Shown: in pieces, positions 37,436 to 46,210 of the stretch
Layout of the letters: each line of letters starts with the position of its first letter
Position numbering within the stretch: the first letter of the stretch is position 1
Assembly: GCF_000621445.1 (NCBI RefSeq)
Contig: NZ_KK211278.1
Location: forward strand, 1 to 64,000
Length of the DNA: 64,000 nt
DNA from: Alkalihalobacillus bogoriensis ATCC BAA-922
Lineage (GTDB): Bacteria > Bacillota > Bacilli > Bacillales > Bacillaceae_F
Direction of reading: 5' to 3'
Notes under the pieces: model-generated
What the model saw: only the letters and a program-made list of their open reading frames with translations
Database searches by the model: none
Told to the model about the DNA's origin: nothing
Position numbers and translations under genes: made by a program

Positions 37436-38779
37436 ATGTCATCAGTAGCATTTCATACATTAGGTTGCAAAGTAAATCATTATGAAACAGAAGCCATTTG
37501 GCAATTGTTTAAAAGTGAAGGTTATGAAAAAGTAGAGTTCGAAACGGCTGCCGATGTTTATGTTATAAATACATGTACTGTCACGAATACAGGGGATAAA
37601 AAGAGTCGTCAAGTCATTCGACGTGCGATCCGAAAAAATCCAGATGCAGTTATTTGTGTTACTGGCTGTTACGCGCAAACATCACCAGCAGAAATTATGG
37701 CGATACCAGGTGTCGACATCGTAGTAGGCACGCAAGATCGAAATAAAATGCTTGGGTATATTGAACAATTTAAAGAAGAACGAAAGCCAATAAATGGTGT
37801 AGGAAATATTATGAAATCACGGGTGTATGAAGAACTCGATGTTCCTGCCTTTACGGACCGAACACGAGCCTCTTTAAAAATCCAAGAAGGCTGCAATAAC
37901 TTTTGTACGTTTTGTATCATCCCGTGGGCAAGAGGTCTTATGCGTTCAAGAGACCCACAAGAAGTTATTAAACAAGCAACTCAGCTTGTTGAAGCTGGTT
38001 ATAAGGAAATTGTGTTAACTGGAATTCATACAGGTGGGTACGGGGAAGATTTAAAAGATTATAGTTTAGCCCGTTTGTTAGAAGAATTAGAGTTAGTTGA
38101 AGGCTTGAAACGAATTCGAATTTCATCGATTGAGGCAAGCCAAATTACAGATGAAGTGATTTCTGTTATTGATAAATCAACAAAAATTGTACGCCATTTG
38201 CATATTCCGATTCAATCAGGCTCAGACACGGTATTAAAGCGAATGAGACGAAAATATTCAATGGCCTTTTTTGCTGAACGTCTAGAACGATTGAAAGAAG
38301 TGTTACCAGGATTAGCGGTGACATCCGATGTCATTGTTGGATTCCCAGGAGAAACAGCTGAAGAATTCCAAGAAACATATGATTTTATCGCAAAGCATAA
38401 ATTTTCCGAACTTCATGTGTTTCCTTATTCAAAACGAACAGGTACACCTGCAGCAAGAATGGAAGACCAGGTTGATGAAGATGTGAAAAACGAACGCGTT
38501 CATCGTCTCATTGAATTATCGAATCAACTTGCGAAAGAATATGCATCACAGTTTGAGGGAGAAGTATTAGAAATCATTCCAGAAGAACGAGACAAAGACA
38601 ACCCTGAAAGCGGACTGTATATTGGCTATACCGATAATTATTTAAAAGTAAAAGTAGCAGGTACTGATGAGCTCATTGGTGAAATTGTAAAAGTTAAAAT
38701 TACAAAAGCCGGGTATCCTTATAACGAAGGGGAATTTGTCCGCATCGTGTCTGAACAAAAAGAAGTGGTTCACGGATAA
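37436..38779 (+). CDS. mtaB: tRNA t6A37 methylthiotransferase MtaB
   Basis: A 447-residue radical SAM enzyme that converts t6A37 to ms2t6A37 in tRNA. The N-terminal domain holds TLGCKVNHYE, INTCTVTN and VTGCYAQ with the auxiliary cluster cysteines; the radical SAM motif is CNNFCTFC; a TRAM domain ends the protein. GAGGTGG lies six bases before the ATG. It is the last gene of the dnaK operon, closed by a terminator at 38810-38836. Confidence 0.96.
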   Translation: MSSVAFHTLGCKVNHYETEAIWQLFKSEGYEKVEFETAADVYVINTCTVTNTGDKKSRQVIRRAIRKNPDAVICVTGCYAQTSPAEIMAIPGVDIVVGTQDRNKMLGYIEQFKEERKPINGVGNIMKSRVYEELDVPAFTDRTRASLKIQEGCNNFCTFCIIPWARGLMRSRDPQEVIKQATQLVEAGYKEIVLTGIHTGGYGEDLKDYSLARLLEELELVEGLKRIRISSIEASQITDEVISVIDKSTKIVRHLHIPIQSGSDTVLKRMRRKYSMAFFAERLERLKEVLPGLAVTSDVIVGFPGETAEEFQETYDFIAKHKFSELHVFPYSKRTGTPAARMEDQVDEDVKNERVHRLIELSNQLAKEYASQFEGEVLEIIPEERDKDNPESGLYIGYTDNYLKVKVAGTDELIGEIVKVKITKAGYPYNEGEFVRIVSEQKEVVHG

Positions 38780-38809
38780 GGATAACGTTTTCTTTATAAA
38801 AATAGGCTC

Positions 38810-38836
38810 AAGCTGTCGAGAATAGATCGACAGCTT
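38810..38836 (+). terminator. Terminator of the dnaK operon
   Basis: Ten-pair stem AAGCTGTCGA/TCGACAGCTT with a seven-base loop, followed by a T-run. Confidence 0.9.
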
Positions 38837-38907
38837 TTTTTAAAAGATAAGAAAAGTTTTGAAAGCTTATCCTAGAACAGCGAAGGCTTGCACCTGTGTG
38901 TGTTTCT

Positions 38908-39093
38908 TTACGGACATCTGTTCCGCTAATTCAACAAAAAATAAGGTTTTTCAAAAGCTATCGGACATTTGTTCCGTTATATTATGAAAAAGAGCAAATT
39001 TAAACACAGTTTCTGGTCCAATAACGGAACAGATGTCCGTAAGAAATAAACAAACCTAGCTTTTAATCGAAATAGAGGAATAGATGTCCGATA
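38908..39093. repeat. Four alternating copies of a GGACATCTGTTCC repeat
   Basis: Two plus-oriented units (38908-38930 and 38959-38980) and two inverted ones (39021-39043 and 39075-39093) share the core CGGACATNTGTTCCG. The first and third units are reverse complements over about 20 bases including their flanks (TTACGG/CCGTAA). The whole block can fold into a large cruciform. Unit spacing is irregular and no cas genes are near, so this is not a CRISPR array. It fills the gap between the dnaK operon and deoC. Confidence 0.75.
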
Positions 39094-39188
39094 AATAGCT
39101 CTTAGGAGTATAGTGGATAGCATTATTTGATAAGTGAGAATTATGGTATGATAGAAAATGGAAATGTAAAAGAGAAAGGATTGGAAAT

Positions 39189-39857
39189 ATGAATATCGGA
39201 CAAATGATCGACCACACATTGCTGAAGGCGGATGCGACAAAAGAACAAATTTTAACATTATGTAATGAAGCAAAAGAATATCAGTTTGCCTCTGTTTGTG
39301 TAAACCCAACATGGGTGAAATATTGTGCCCAACTATTAGCTGACACACCAGCTGTAAAAGTGTGTACAGTAATTGGGTTTCCTTTAGGAGCAACAGCGAC
39401 AGAAGTAAAGGCATTCGAAACAAAAACAGCGATTGCCCATGGTGCAACAGAAGTAGATATGGTCATAAATATTGGCGCGTTAAAAGATAAAAATGATGCT
39501 TTAGTAGAAGAGGACATAAGAGCTGTTGTACAAGAAGCAAAAGGAAAAGCACTAACAAAAGTAATTATTGAAACAAGCCTGTTAAACGAAGAAGAAAAAA
39601 GAAGAGCATGCGAACTAGCTGTTAAAGCAGGGGCAGACTTTGTCAAAACATCAACAGGATTTTCAACAGGTGGAGCAACCGTAGAAGATATCGCGCTCAT
39701 GAGAAAAGTAGTCGGACCAGAAATCGGAGTCAAAGCCTCTGGCGGAGTAAGAGACGCAGCCGGAGCTAAAGCAATGACAGAAGCCGGAGCAACAAGAATC
39801 GGAGCCAGCGCCGGAATCGCCATCATCAAAGGCAAAAAAGGAACAACAGAATACTAA
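39189..39857 (+). CDS. deoC: Deoxyribose-phosphate aldolase
   Basis: A 222-residue class I aldolase splitting 2-deoxyribose-5-phosphate into glyceraldehyde-3-phosphate and acetaldehyde in deoxynucleoside catabolism. The Schiff-base lysine is in [16 protein letters not shown]; the second lysine is in [11 protein letters not shown], and [11 protein letters not shown] holds the conserved aspartate. AAAGGA lies before the ATG. It is not in the usual deoR-dra-nupC-pdp operon but alone between mtaB and nptA. Confidence 0.96.
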   Translation: MNIGQMIDHTLLKADATKEQILTLCNEAKEYQFASVCVNPTWVKYCAQLLADTPAVKVCTVIGFPLGATATEVKAFETKTAIAHGATEVDMVINIGALKDKNDALVEEDIRAVVQEAKGKALTKVIIETSLLNEEEKRRACELAVKAGADFVKTSTGFSTGGATVEDIALMRKVVGPEIGVKASGGVRDAAGAKAMTEAGATRIGASAGIAIIKGKKGTTEY

Positions 39858-39858
39858 A

Positions 39859-39899
39859 GCAGAAGGACCAAAAGGTGAACTTCCTTTTGGTCCTTCTGC
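39859..39899. terminator. Strong terminator after deoC
   Basis: Perfect 17-pair stem GCAGAAGGACCAAAAGG/CCTTTTGGTCCTTCTGC with a seven-base loop, one base past the deoC stop. It has no classical T-run. A 34-base part (39866-39899) is repeated exactly at 39984-40017. Confidence 0.7.
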
Positions 39900-39914
39900 G
39901 TCAGTGAAGAGAAG

Positions 39915-39974
39915 CCGCTGCCGTTCTTTAAGCATCGAGAAGCGATCTTCTTCTCGAATGCGCGCAGCGAGCGG
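39915..39974. other. Nested hairpin between the two terminator copies
   Basis: CCGC (39915-39918)/GCGG (39971-39974), GCTGC (39917-39921)/GCAGC (39964-39968), GCAT (39932-39935)/ATGC (39958-39961) and CGAGAAG (39936-39942)/CTTCTCG (39950-39956) can nest into a single long stem with bulges; the outer two pairings overlap by two bases. No coding content. Confidence 0.5.
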
Positions 39975-39983
39975 AACGAAACA

Positions 39984-40017
39984 GACCAAAAGGTGAACTT
40001 CCTTTTGGTCCTTCTGC
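39984..40017. terminator. Duplicated terminator after nptA
   Basis: Exact 34-base copy of part of the deoC terminator. Stem GACCAAAAGG/CCTTTTGGTC with loop TGAACTT. It abuts the nptA stop codon, so each of the two converging genes has its own copy. Confidence 0.65.
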
Positions 40018-40949
40018 TATAAATGTCGGCCGTGGACGGCAGTGATAAATGTAGCAAACATTGAAATAAACGGGAAAAATAATAATGAGCAGACAATATT
40101 AAATATCATGCTAGCATGGGCTAGTTGTAAGCTTGGTAAATCAGCCAATGAACTAGCGACAGCACTAAGTAATCCGATGAGAGGCAAAAATAGTAATACC
40201 CCAATAACATTCAACCAAATATTAGCGTAAGCGACAAGCTTAGCTTCTCTTCCGGCACCGAGACTAGCAAGGTAGGCTGTCACACAAGTTCCAATATTGG
40301 CACCAAGCATAATCGCAACACTTGATGGTAAGGATAAGACATCTTCATTTAAAAATCCCATTGCAATTGCAGTAGTAGCCGTACTCGATTGTATAATAGC
40401 GGTTAACACAGTGCCAATCGCAACACCTAAAATATAAACCTCATTCGTGATTTCAAAAAAAGAATGAAAGATGGGAATGCTGGCTAACGGATACGCTAAA
40501 GTTTCAAGCCCATCCATGGCAACAAAAATACAAGCAAGTCCAAAACAAACACATCCTAAAGAATACGTTAACGCTTTTGGAATGAGCAGTAAAAGCAATC
40601 CTAAAAATAACATGGGTAGTATATAAGAAGACAAATCAATCGCAATGAGCTCTAAAGTTAAACACGTCCCGATATTGGCCCCTAATATTAGACCGATTGA
40701 GTGGCGAAAGGTGATAAAACGAGCAGCCACAAGTCCAACAACAATCACCATTAAAGCTGAGCTACTTTGGATGACTGCAGTAATGAGTGTTCCTGCTAGA
40801 AGCCCTTTCCACGGGGCACTTGTCATCTTATGTAAAACTTGTCTTACTCGTTCTTCCCCTAAATTTAATAACCCAAACCGCATGATAATCATGCCAAATA
40901 GAAATATCGATATAAAAACAGCAAGTAGGGAAAGAATTTCTTTCGTCAT
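40017..40949 (-). CDS. nptA: Na+/phosphate cotransporter family protein (YqeW-like)
   Basis: A 310-residue polytopic membrane protein of the NptA/PNaS family with two inverted Na/Pi-cotransport repeats: GTLITAVIQSSSALMVIVVG with LGANIGTCLT, and GTVLTAIIQSSTATTAIAMG with LGANIGTCVT. The QSS motifs are the family signature. It lacks a C-terminal PhoU domain. The start MTKEILS follows GAGGTGA by five bases. In B. subtilis the homologue yqeW lies directly between mtaB and rpsU; here an 18-kb island separates it from rpsU. Confidence 0.92.
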   Translation of the reverse strand: MTKEILSLLAVFISIFLFGMIIMRFGLLNLGEERVRQVLHKMTSAPWKGLLAGTLITAVIQSSSALMVIVVGLVAARFITFRHSIGLILGANIGTCLTLELIAIDLSSYILPMLFLGLLLLLIPKALTYSLGCVCFGLACIFVAMDGLETLAYPLASIPIFHSFFEITNEVYILGVAIGTVLTAIIQSSTATTAIAMGFLNEDVLSLPSSVAIMLGANIGTCVTAYLASLGAGREAKLVAYANIWLNVIGVLLFLPLIGLLSAVASSLADLPSLQLAHASMIFNIVCSLLFFPFISMFATFITAVHGRHL

Positions 40950-41090
40950 TAGTATCACCTCTATATTAAATGTATGGACAAGGAATTCAGACAATGACAG
41001 AAAAAAAGATAAATATAATGATTGAAAATTTAGATAATATCAGTTATAGTAAAAAATGTAATAGGAATTGTATTATTTTTCAATTAACAT

Positions 41091-41104
41091 ACTAGATGGT
41101 TAGT
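41091..41104. promoter_or_regulatory. Operator-like half site A
   Basis: ACTAGATGGTTAGT: the right half equals the palindrome found at 41202-41215, the left half keeps ACTA. Probably a weaker binding site for the local TetR regulator. Confidence 0.45.
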
Positions 41105-41124
41105 TATTTTTTTACATCAAACAT

Positions 41125-41138
41125 ACCGACTGGTTAGT
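41125..41138. promoter_or_regulatory. Operator-like site B
   Basis: ACCGACTGGTTAGT: the right half is perfect and the left half degenerate. It lies 20 bases after site A and 63 before the main operator. Confidence 0.45.
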
Positions 41139-41191
41139 TAGTATTTGTGAACAATAATCTATGGTTCTCAAGGTTTATTTTATTTTTTATG

Positions 41192-41220
41192 TTCATAACA
41201 TACTAACCGGTTAGTATAAT
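41192..41220 (+). promoter_or_regulatory. Promoter of the catabolic island with embedded TetR operator
   Basis: TTCATA (41192-41197), 17-base spacer, TATAAT (41215-41220). The spacer is filled by the perfect 18-bp palindrome ATACTAACCGGTTAGTAT (41200-41217), so a bound regulator would block RNA polymerase. The first gene of the island starts 22 bases later. Confidence 0.7.
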
Positions 41221-41242
41221 ATAAGAGAAGGAGGAACATTAC

Positions 41243-42463
41243 TTGTACTTTGAGCATTCCGAAAAAGTAAAGCGCTTACAAGATGAGCTACTGCAGTTTA
41301 TGGATGAAGTGATATATCCAAACGAAAAAGTGTATGAAGAACAATTGTGTAAAGAAAATCGATTCTCAAAAATCCCTCCCATCATGGAAGAAATGAAAGC
41401 AAAAGCAAAAGAGCGAAACCTATGGAATTTATTTTTACCTGAAAGTGAATATGGAGCAGGTTTAACAAATGTTGAATATGCACCCCTTTGTGAAATCATG
41501 GGGCACTCCCCGATTGCACCTGAAGTGTTTAATTGTAATGCTCCAGATACAGGCAATATGGAGGTGTTAGCTAGATACGGTACCCAAAAACAAAAAGATA
41601 AATGGCTTACTCCACTTTTACAAGGGGACATTCGGTCAGCTTTTGCAATGACAGAGCCAGCTGTAGCTTCCTCTGATGCGACGAATATCCAATCAGAAAT
41701 TCGTCGTAGTGGGGATGGTTATATAATAAATGGAAAAAAATGGTGGTCCTCTGGTGCTGGTGATCCAAGATGCAAAATTTTAATTTTTATGGGGAAAACC
41801 GACCCAAATGCTCATAAATACGAACAACAATCTATGATTCTAGTTCCACTCGATACTCCAGGCATAACGATTGAACGAATGTTACCGGTGTTTGGATATG
41901 ATGATGCACCACACGGTCATGCTGAAATTACATTTAACAATGTCCGTGTTCCGGCAGAAAACATGTTGTTAGGAGAAGGGATGGGGTTTGCTATAGCTCA
42001 AGGCCGATTAGGACCAGGCCGAATCCATCATTGTATGCGAACGATAGGAGCAGCAGAAAGAGCATTATCAATTTTATGTAACCGTGTAATTCATCGTGAG
42101 GCATTTGGAAAACCGTTGGCTGAGCAAGGAGTAATAAGAGAATGGATAGCGAAATCAAGAATTGAAATTGAGCAAGCAAGGCTATTAACGATGAAAGCAG
42201 CATATATGATGGACACTGTCGGAAACAAACAAGCGAAAAAAGAGATTGCTATGATAAAAGTCGTTGCTCCAAATATTGCTCTTCATGTGATTGACAGAGC
42301 AATTCAAGCATTAGGAGGGGCAGGTGTCAGCAACGATTTCCCACTCGCTTTTCAATATGCAAGTATTCGAACATTACGGTTAGCGGATGGCCCTGATGAA
42401 GTCCATCAAGAAGCGGTCGCCAAATTAGAATTAAAGCCTTATTACAGAAAGGATGAGGGATGA
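41243..42463 (+). CDS. Acyl-CoA dehydrogenase of the ACAD10/11 type
   Basis: A 406-residue flavoprotein. [32 protein letters not shown] and ADGPDEVH closely follow the acyl-CoA dehydrogenase half of animal ACAD10/ACAD11. The usual catalytic glutamate (YEGT in most family members) is replaced by Asp382 in ADGPDEVH, a feature of this subgroup. ACAD10/11 and bacterial LvaC process 4-phosphoacyl-CoA made by a partner kinase, and such a kinase is encoded at 49366 in this cluster. The start is TTG, eight bases after AAGGAGG. It overlaps the next gene and heads the operon behind the TetR operator. Confidence 0.88.
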   Translation: MYFEHSEKVKRLQDELLQFMDEVIYPNEKVYEEQLCKENRFSKIPPIMEEMKAKAKERNLWNLFLPESEYGAGLTNVEYAPLCEIMGHSPIAPEVFNCNAPDTGNMEVLARYGTQKQKDKWLTPLLQGDIRSAFAMTEPAVASSDATNIQSEIRRSGDGYIINGKKWWSSGAGDPRCKILIFMGKTDPNAHKYEQQSMILVPLDTPGITIERMLPVFGYDDAPHGHAEITFNNVRVPAENMLLGEGMGFAIAQGRLGPGRIHHCMRTIGAAERALSILCNRVIHREAFGKPLAEQGVIREWIAKSRIEIEQARLLTMKAAYMMDTVGNKQAKKEIAMIKVVAPNIALHVIDRAIQALGGAGVSNDFPLAFQYASIRTLRLADGPDEVHQEAVAKLELKPYYRKDEG

Positions 42464-44106
42464 TGAAAAAAAGATGGTTATCACTTTATCATGAATCATT
42501 ACATGAAACGACAACGGTCCAATCAAAATCTTTATATGAGCTTCTTCTCCAAACGCAAAACAAATCAGGGGATAGTACAGCTCTTACTTTTTATGAGCAT
42601 AAGTGGACATATAACCAATTGGTACAAATGGCAGAAGCATTTGCTAGTGCCCTTCATCAGGAACAATTTCAAAAAGGGGATCGTCTTGCGATTATGTTAC
42701 CAAACTGTCCTCATTATGTATTTAGCTTATTTGCGACATTTCGAGTAGGGGGAACGGTTGTTCAAGTAAACCCAATGTATGTCGCTAGAGAGCTAGAGTA
42801 TATATTAAATGATTCTGGGGCTACACATATTGTCATTTTATCCGACTTATATCCGATACTAGAGCAAGTAAGAGAAAAGACGAGTGTAAAAAAAGCGATT
42901 GTCGTTAGTTTAAAAGCTGATTCAGACCTTCAACTTTCAGAAGGTGACGAACACTTTGAAGACTTTTTGAAAAAAGGAACAAAGGGAGCACCAACAGTTG
43001 ATATCAATCCTGAAGAGGATATTGCTGTTCTTCAGTACACGGGAGGAACGACAGGTGTATCTAAAGGAGTTATGCTCACTCATTTAAATTTTATTTCAAA
43101 TATAGAGCAAACTTATGACTTTATGTACCGTGTCCGAGATGATATACCGGAAAATGCCAAAATTATGAATGTGCTCCCGCTGTTTCATATTTTCAGTTTA
43201 ACTTGTGCCAATTTCTTAACGGTTCGAATTGGTGGAAACCAAATTTTACTTCCGCGTTTTGAAATGCGAGAGGTCCTTGAAACATTAAAAAGAGAACAGC
43301 CATTTTCCTTTTCAGGTGTACCGACAATGTATGTTGGCTTTAATGCTGTTGGTGAACATCAGAAGTTTGACCTTGATAAAATTAAAGCTTTTATTAGTGG
43401 GGGTTCTTCCTTACCAGTTGAAGCATTAGAAACGTTTGAAAAAGCGGTGAACAATCAAATTTGTGAAGGTTATGGCTTATCAGAAACAGCGCCAGTGACC
43501 CATTTTAATCCGTCATTTCGAGAAAGAAAAGCAGGCAGTATCGGGATTCCGATTCCAAGTACAGATGCTAGAGTTGTTCGTGAAACAGATGCAGGGATTG
43601 AAGAAGTTCCAATTGGTGAAGTAGGTGAACTCGTCATTAAAGGTCCTCAAGTGATGAAAGGCTATTGGCGCAAAGAAGAAGTGACAGCGCAAACGATAAA
43701 GGATGGCTGGCTTTTTACAGGCGATTTAGCAAAGATGGATGAGGATGGGTATTTTTATATAGTTGATCGAAAAAAAGATATGATTATTGCAAGCGGTTAC
43801 AATGTATATCCGCGAGAAATCGAAGAAGTAATTTATCAACATGATGCAGTGCAGGAAGTCATTGTTTTAGGAGTTCCAGATGCATACCGTGGAGAGACTA
43901 TTAAAGCTTATATCACACCAAAACCGAATACAACATTAACAGAGGAGTCGATCATACAATTTTGTCAAAAATACTTAGCAGCCTACAAAGTTCCTAAACT
44001 AGTAGAGTTTCGAGATGAGCTTCCAAAATCAGCAGTTGGAAAATTACTTAAGCGAAAACTCCGCGATGAGGAACTTCAAAAACAAAACACGAACCAATTG
44101 TCGTAA
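42463..44106 (+). CDS. Acyl-CoA synthetase (AMP-forming)
   Basis: A 547-residue ANL-superfamily ligase that activates a carboxylic acid to its CoA ester via an acyl-adenylate. The P-loop is YTGGTTGVSKGVMLTH; EGYGLSETAP is the adenine-binding motif; GWLFTGDLAKMDEDGYFYI and the C-terminal lysine in PKSAVGKLLKRKLR are intact. It resembles long-chain fatty acid-CoA ligases, but chain length cannot be read from sequence. ATG 42463 follows GGATGAGGG and overlaps the upstream stop; 42460 is the alternative. It likely activates the island's substrate. Confidence 0.9.
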   Translation: MKKRWLSLYHESLHETTTVQSKSLYELLLQTQNKSGDSTALTFYEHKWTYNQLVQMAEAFASALHQEQFQKGDRLAIMLPNCPHYVFSLFATFRVGGTVVQVNPMYVARELEYILNDSGATHIVILSDLYPILEQVREKTSVKKAIVVSLKADSDLQLSEGDEHFEDFLKKGTKGAPTVDINPEEDIAVLQYTGGTTGVSKGVMLTHLNFISNIEQTYDFMYRVRDDIPENAKIMNVLPLFHIFSLTCANFLTVRIGGNQILLPRFEMREVLETLKREQPFSFSGVPTMYVGFNAVGEHQKFDLDKIKAFISGGSSLPVEALETFEKAVNNQICEGYGLSETAPVTHFNPSFRERKAGSIGIPIPSTDARVVRETDAGIEEVPIGEVGELVIKGPQVMKGYWRKEEVTAQTIKDGWLFTGDLAKMDEDGYFYIVDRKKDMIIASGYNVYPREIEEVIYQHDAVQEVIVLGVPDAYRGETIKAYITPKPNTTLTEESIIQFCQKYLAAYKVPKLVEFRDELPKSAVGKLLKRKLRDEELQKQNTNQLS

Positions 44107-44115
44107 AGGAGGCCC

Positions 44116-44892
44116 ATGATGAATGCACTCTCATTATTTCAATTAACAGGGAAAACCGCGATCGTAACAGGAGGAGGACGAGGATTAGGGGCACAAATCG
44201 CCCACGCCTTTGCCGATGCGGGAGCAAATGTTGTCATTTGTTCCCGGAAAAAAGAAGCGTGTGATGAAGTGGCAAAGGAGTTAGAGGAAAAAGGGGTCCA
44301 AACATTATCCCTCGCATGTGATGTGACAAGCGAAACTGATGTCACGAATGTAGTAGAACAAACCGTCAACAGGTTTGGTACTATCGATATTCTTGTCAAT
44401 AATAGTGGAGCAACATGGGGAACACCAGTTGTTGATATGCCGAGCGAAGCATGGAAAAAAGTAATGGACGTGAATGTAACGGGAACGTTCTTAATGGCAA
44501 AAGCGGTTGGAAAAGTGATGATTGAACAAAAAAACGGAAAAATCATAAATATTGCTTCAGTAGCGGGCTTAAGGGGAGCTGACCCTAAATATATGGATAC
44601 GATTGTGTACAACACGAGTAAAGGGGCTGTGATTACGTTTACGAAAGATTTAGCTGCAAAATGGGGGCAACATCAAATTAACGTGAATGCCATAGCACCA
44701 GGCTTTTTCCCAACGAAAATGTCAAAAGGATTATTAGAACATGGTGGAAATTTAATTTTAGAACGAACCCCTTTACAAAGATTTGGAAATGAAGATGACT
44801 TGAAAGGAGCAGCTTTATTTTTAGCATCGCAAGCTTCTGATTATGTGACAGGAGAAGTTGTTGTTGTTGATGGTGGTATGAATGCGATGTAG
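44116..44892 (+). CDS. SDR-family oxidoreductase (first of three)
   Basis: A 258-residue short-chain dehydrogenase. Cofactor motif TGGGRGLG (Rossmann), NNSGA for NNAG, and the catalytic Ser-Tyr-Lys set in NIASVAGLRGADPKYMDTIVYNTSKGA, where the serine-tyrosine spacing is slightly longer than usual. A gluconate-5-dehydrogenase-like C-terminus (YVTGEVVVVDGGMNAM) ends it. It may oxidise a hydroxyacyl-CoA or reduce a keto group (compare LvaD in levulinate catabolism), but substrate is inferred from context only. AAAGGAGG precedes the ATG. Confidence 0.85.
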   Translation: MMNALSLFQLTGKTAIVTGGGRGLGAQIAHAFADAGANVVICSRKKEACDEVAKELEEKGVQTLSLACDVTSETDVTNVVEQTVNRFGTIDILVNNSGATWGTPVVDMPSEAWKKVMDVNVTGTFLMAKAVGKVMIEQKNGKIINIASVAGLRGADPKYMDTIVYNTSKGAVITFTKDLAAKWGQHQINVNAIAPGFFPTKMSKGLLEHGGNLILERTPLQRFGNEDDLKGAALFLASQASDYVTGEVVVVDGGMNAM

Positions 44893-45028
44893 CGAGTATC
44901 AGTCAAACTCAGCGAAAACCGAAGAGAAAATGTTCAATAGAAGAGTTCTAATAGACAAAACACTATGAAAAAACGTGTGAAGTAATTTTCGTGATTTCAA
45001 AGATGGCTTTAAAAGGAGGGGAAATATC

Positions 45029-46207
45029 ATGTCAAAACGAGATCCGGTCATTGTAGCTGCCGTACGGACACCGATTGGAAAGCAAGGAGGAGCAATGGCT
45101 TCGTTAAAAGCACATGAATTTGGAGCTGTTGTTATTAAAGAGGCTTTAAGTCGTGCAAAGGTTCATGCAGAACATGTTGATGATGTTATTTTTGGAAATG
45201 TGTTAAGTGGCGGAGGCAACATTGCTAGATTATCTGCATTACAAACAGGACTATCACTATCGATTCCAGGAGTTACGGTTGACCGTCAGTGTGGATCAGG
45301 AATTAATGCCATAAACTTAGCGGCGCAAGCGATAAAAGCTGGAGATTGCGAGATTGTCGTTGCAGGTGGTACAGAAAGTATGAGTCGTGCCCCTTTCTTA
45401 TTAGAAAAACCGACAAAAGCATATGCTACAGCTCCGCCAAAGATTTTACCAGCACAACTCTCTCCGAAAGAAATTGGAGATCCACCGATGGGGATAACGG
45501 CTGAAAATCTAGCAAACGAATATTCGATTACTAGAGAAGAACAGGATAAGTATGCCCTTTGCAGTCAACAAAAAATGGCTAAAGCGATGAAACAAGGCTA
45601 TTTTACAGAGCAAATAGTTCCGATTTCCATACCTACTCGAAAAGGCGAACCGATTGTGTTTCAAGAAGATGAACATCCTAGACCAAATACATCGTTAGAA
45701 GCATTAGCGAAACTTCCCCCTGCTTTTATCCAAGGTGGCTCAGTAACTGCTGGGAGTAGTTCAGGCTTGAATGATGCAGCTTCTGCACTTGTACTTATGT
45801 CAAGAGAAAAAGCAGAAGAACTCGGGGTAAAACCGTTGGGTGCAGTTATTGGGTATACGGTTACCGGTGTCGACCCAAATAAAATGGGGATTGGTCCTGT
45901 CCCAGCGATACATGCGTTAGTTGAAAAAACAAAAGTGTCATTAGATGAAGTTGATTTTGTTGAAATCAATGAAGCCTTTGCCGCTCAAATATTAGCATGT
46001 AATAAAGAACTAGGCATCCCTGATGAAAAGTTGAATGTCAATGGTGGCGCGATTGCCCATGGACATCCACTTGGTGCGACAGGAGGAATATTAATAACAA
46101 AAGCAGTGTATGAATTAAAGCGACGCCAAGGGACATATGCAGTTGTGTCAGCTTGTATTGGTGGTGGTCAAGGAATCGCAACATTGCTGAAACGAGAGGA
46201 GGATTAA
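45029..46207 (+). CDS. Acetyl-CoA C-acyltransferase (thiolase)
   Basis: A 392-residue degradative thiolase that cleaves 3-ketoacyl-CoA with CoA. The nucleophilic cysteine is in TVDRQCGSGINAINLA, followed by the GGTESMSRAPF motif, and the C-terminal NGGAIAHGHPLGATGG histidine and CIGGGQG cysteine are present. AAGGAGGGG lies before the ATG. A 136-base gap separates it from the first SDR, so a second promoter is possible, though I see none with confidence. It provides the last step of beta-oxidation in the island. Confidence 0.93.
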   Translation: MSKRDPVIVAAVRTPIGKQGGAMASLKAHEFGAVVIKEALSRAKVHAEHVDDVIFGNVLSGGGNIARLSALQTGLSLSIPGVTVDRQCGSGINAINLAAQAIKAGDCEIVVAGGTESMSRAPFLLEKPTKAYATAPPKILPAQLSPKEIGDPPMGITAENLANEYSITREEQDKYALCSQQKMAKAMKQGYFTEQIVPISIPTRKGEPIVFQEDEHPRPNTSLEALAKLPPAFIQGGSVTAGSSSGLNDAASALVLMSREKAEELGVKPLGAVIGYTVTGVDPNKMGIGPVPAIHALVEKTKVSLDEVDFVEINEAFAAQILACNKELGIPDEKLNVNGGAIAHGHPLGATGGILITKAVYELKRRQGTYAVVSACIGGGQGIATLLKREED

Positions 46208-46210
46208 TTC

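Noticed and set aside
38908-39093. CRISPR array
   Set aside because: Units alternate in orientation with irregular spacing, only four copies, no cas genes.
38977-39447. A 156-codon minus-strand frame over the repeat block and deoC
   Set aside because: It is made mostly of the inverted repeats and the antisense of deoC.
39281-39835. A 184-codon frame antisense to deoC
   Set aside because: deoC is a complete, well-conserved gene; the opposite frame is open only because of its codon usage.
44139-44615. A 158-codon frame antisense to the first SDR gene
   Set aside because: Shadow of a well-supported SDR with intact motifs; no ribosome binding site.
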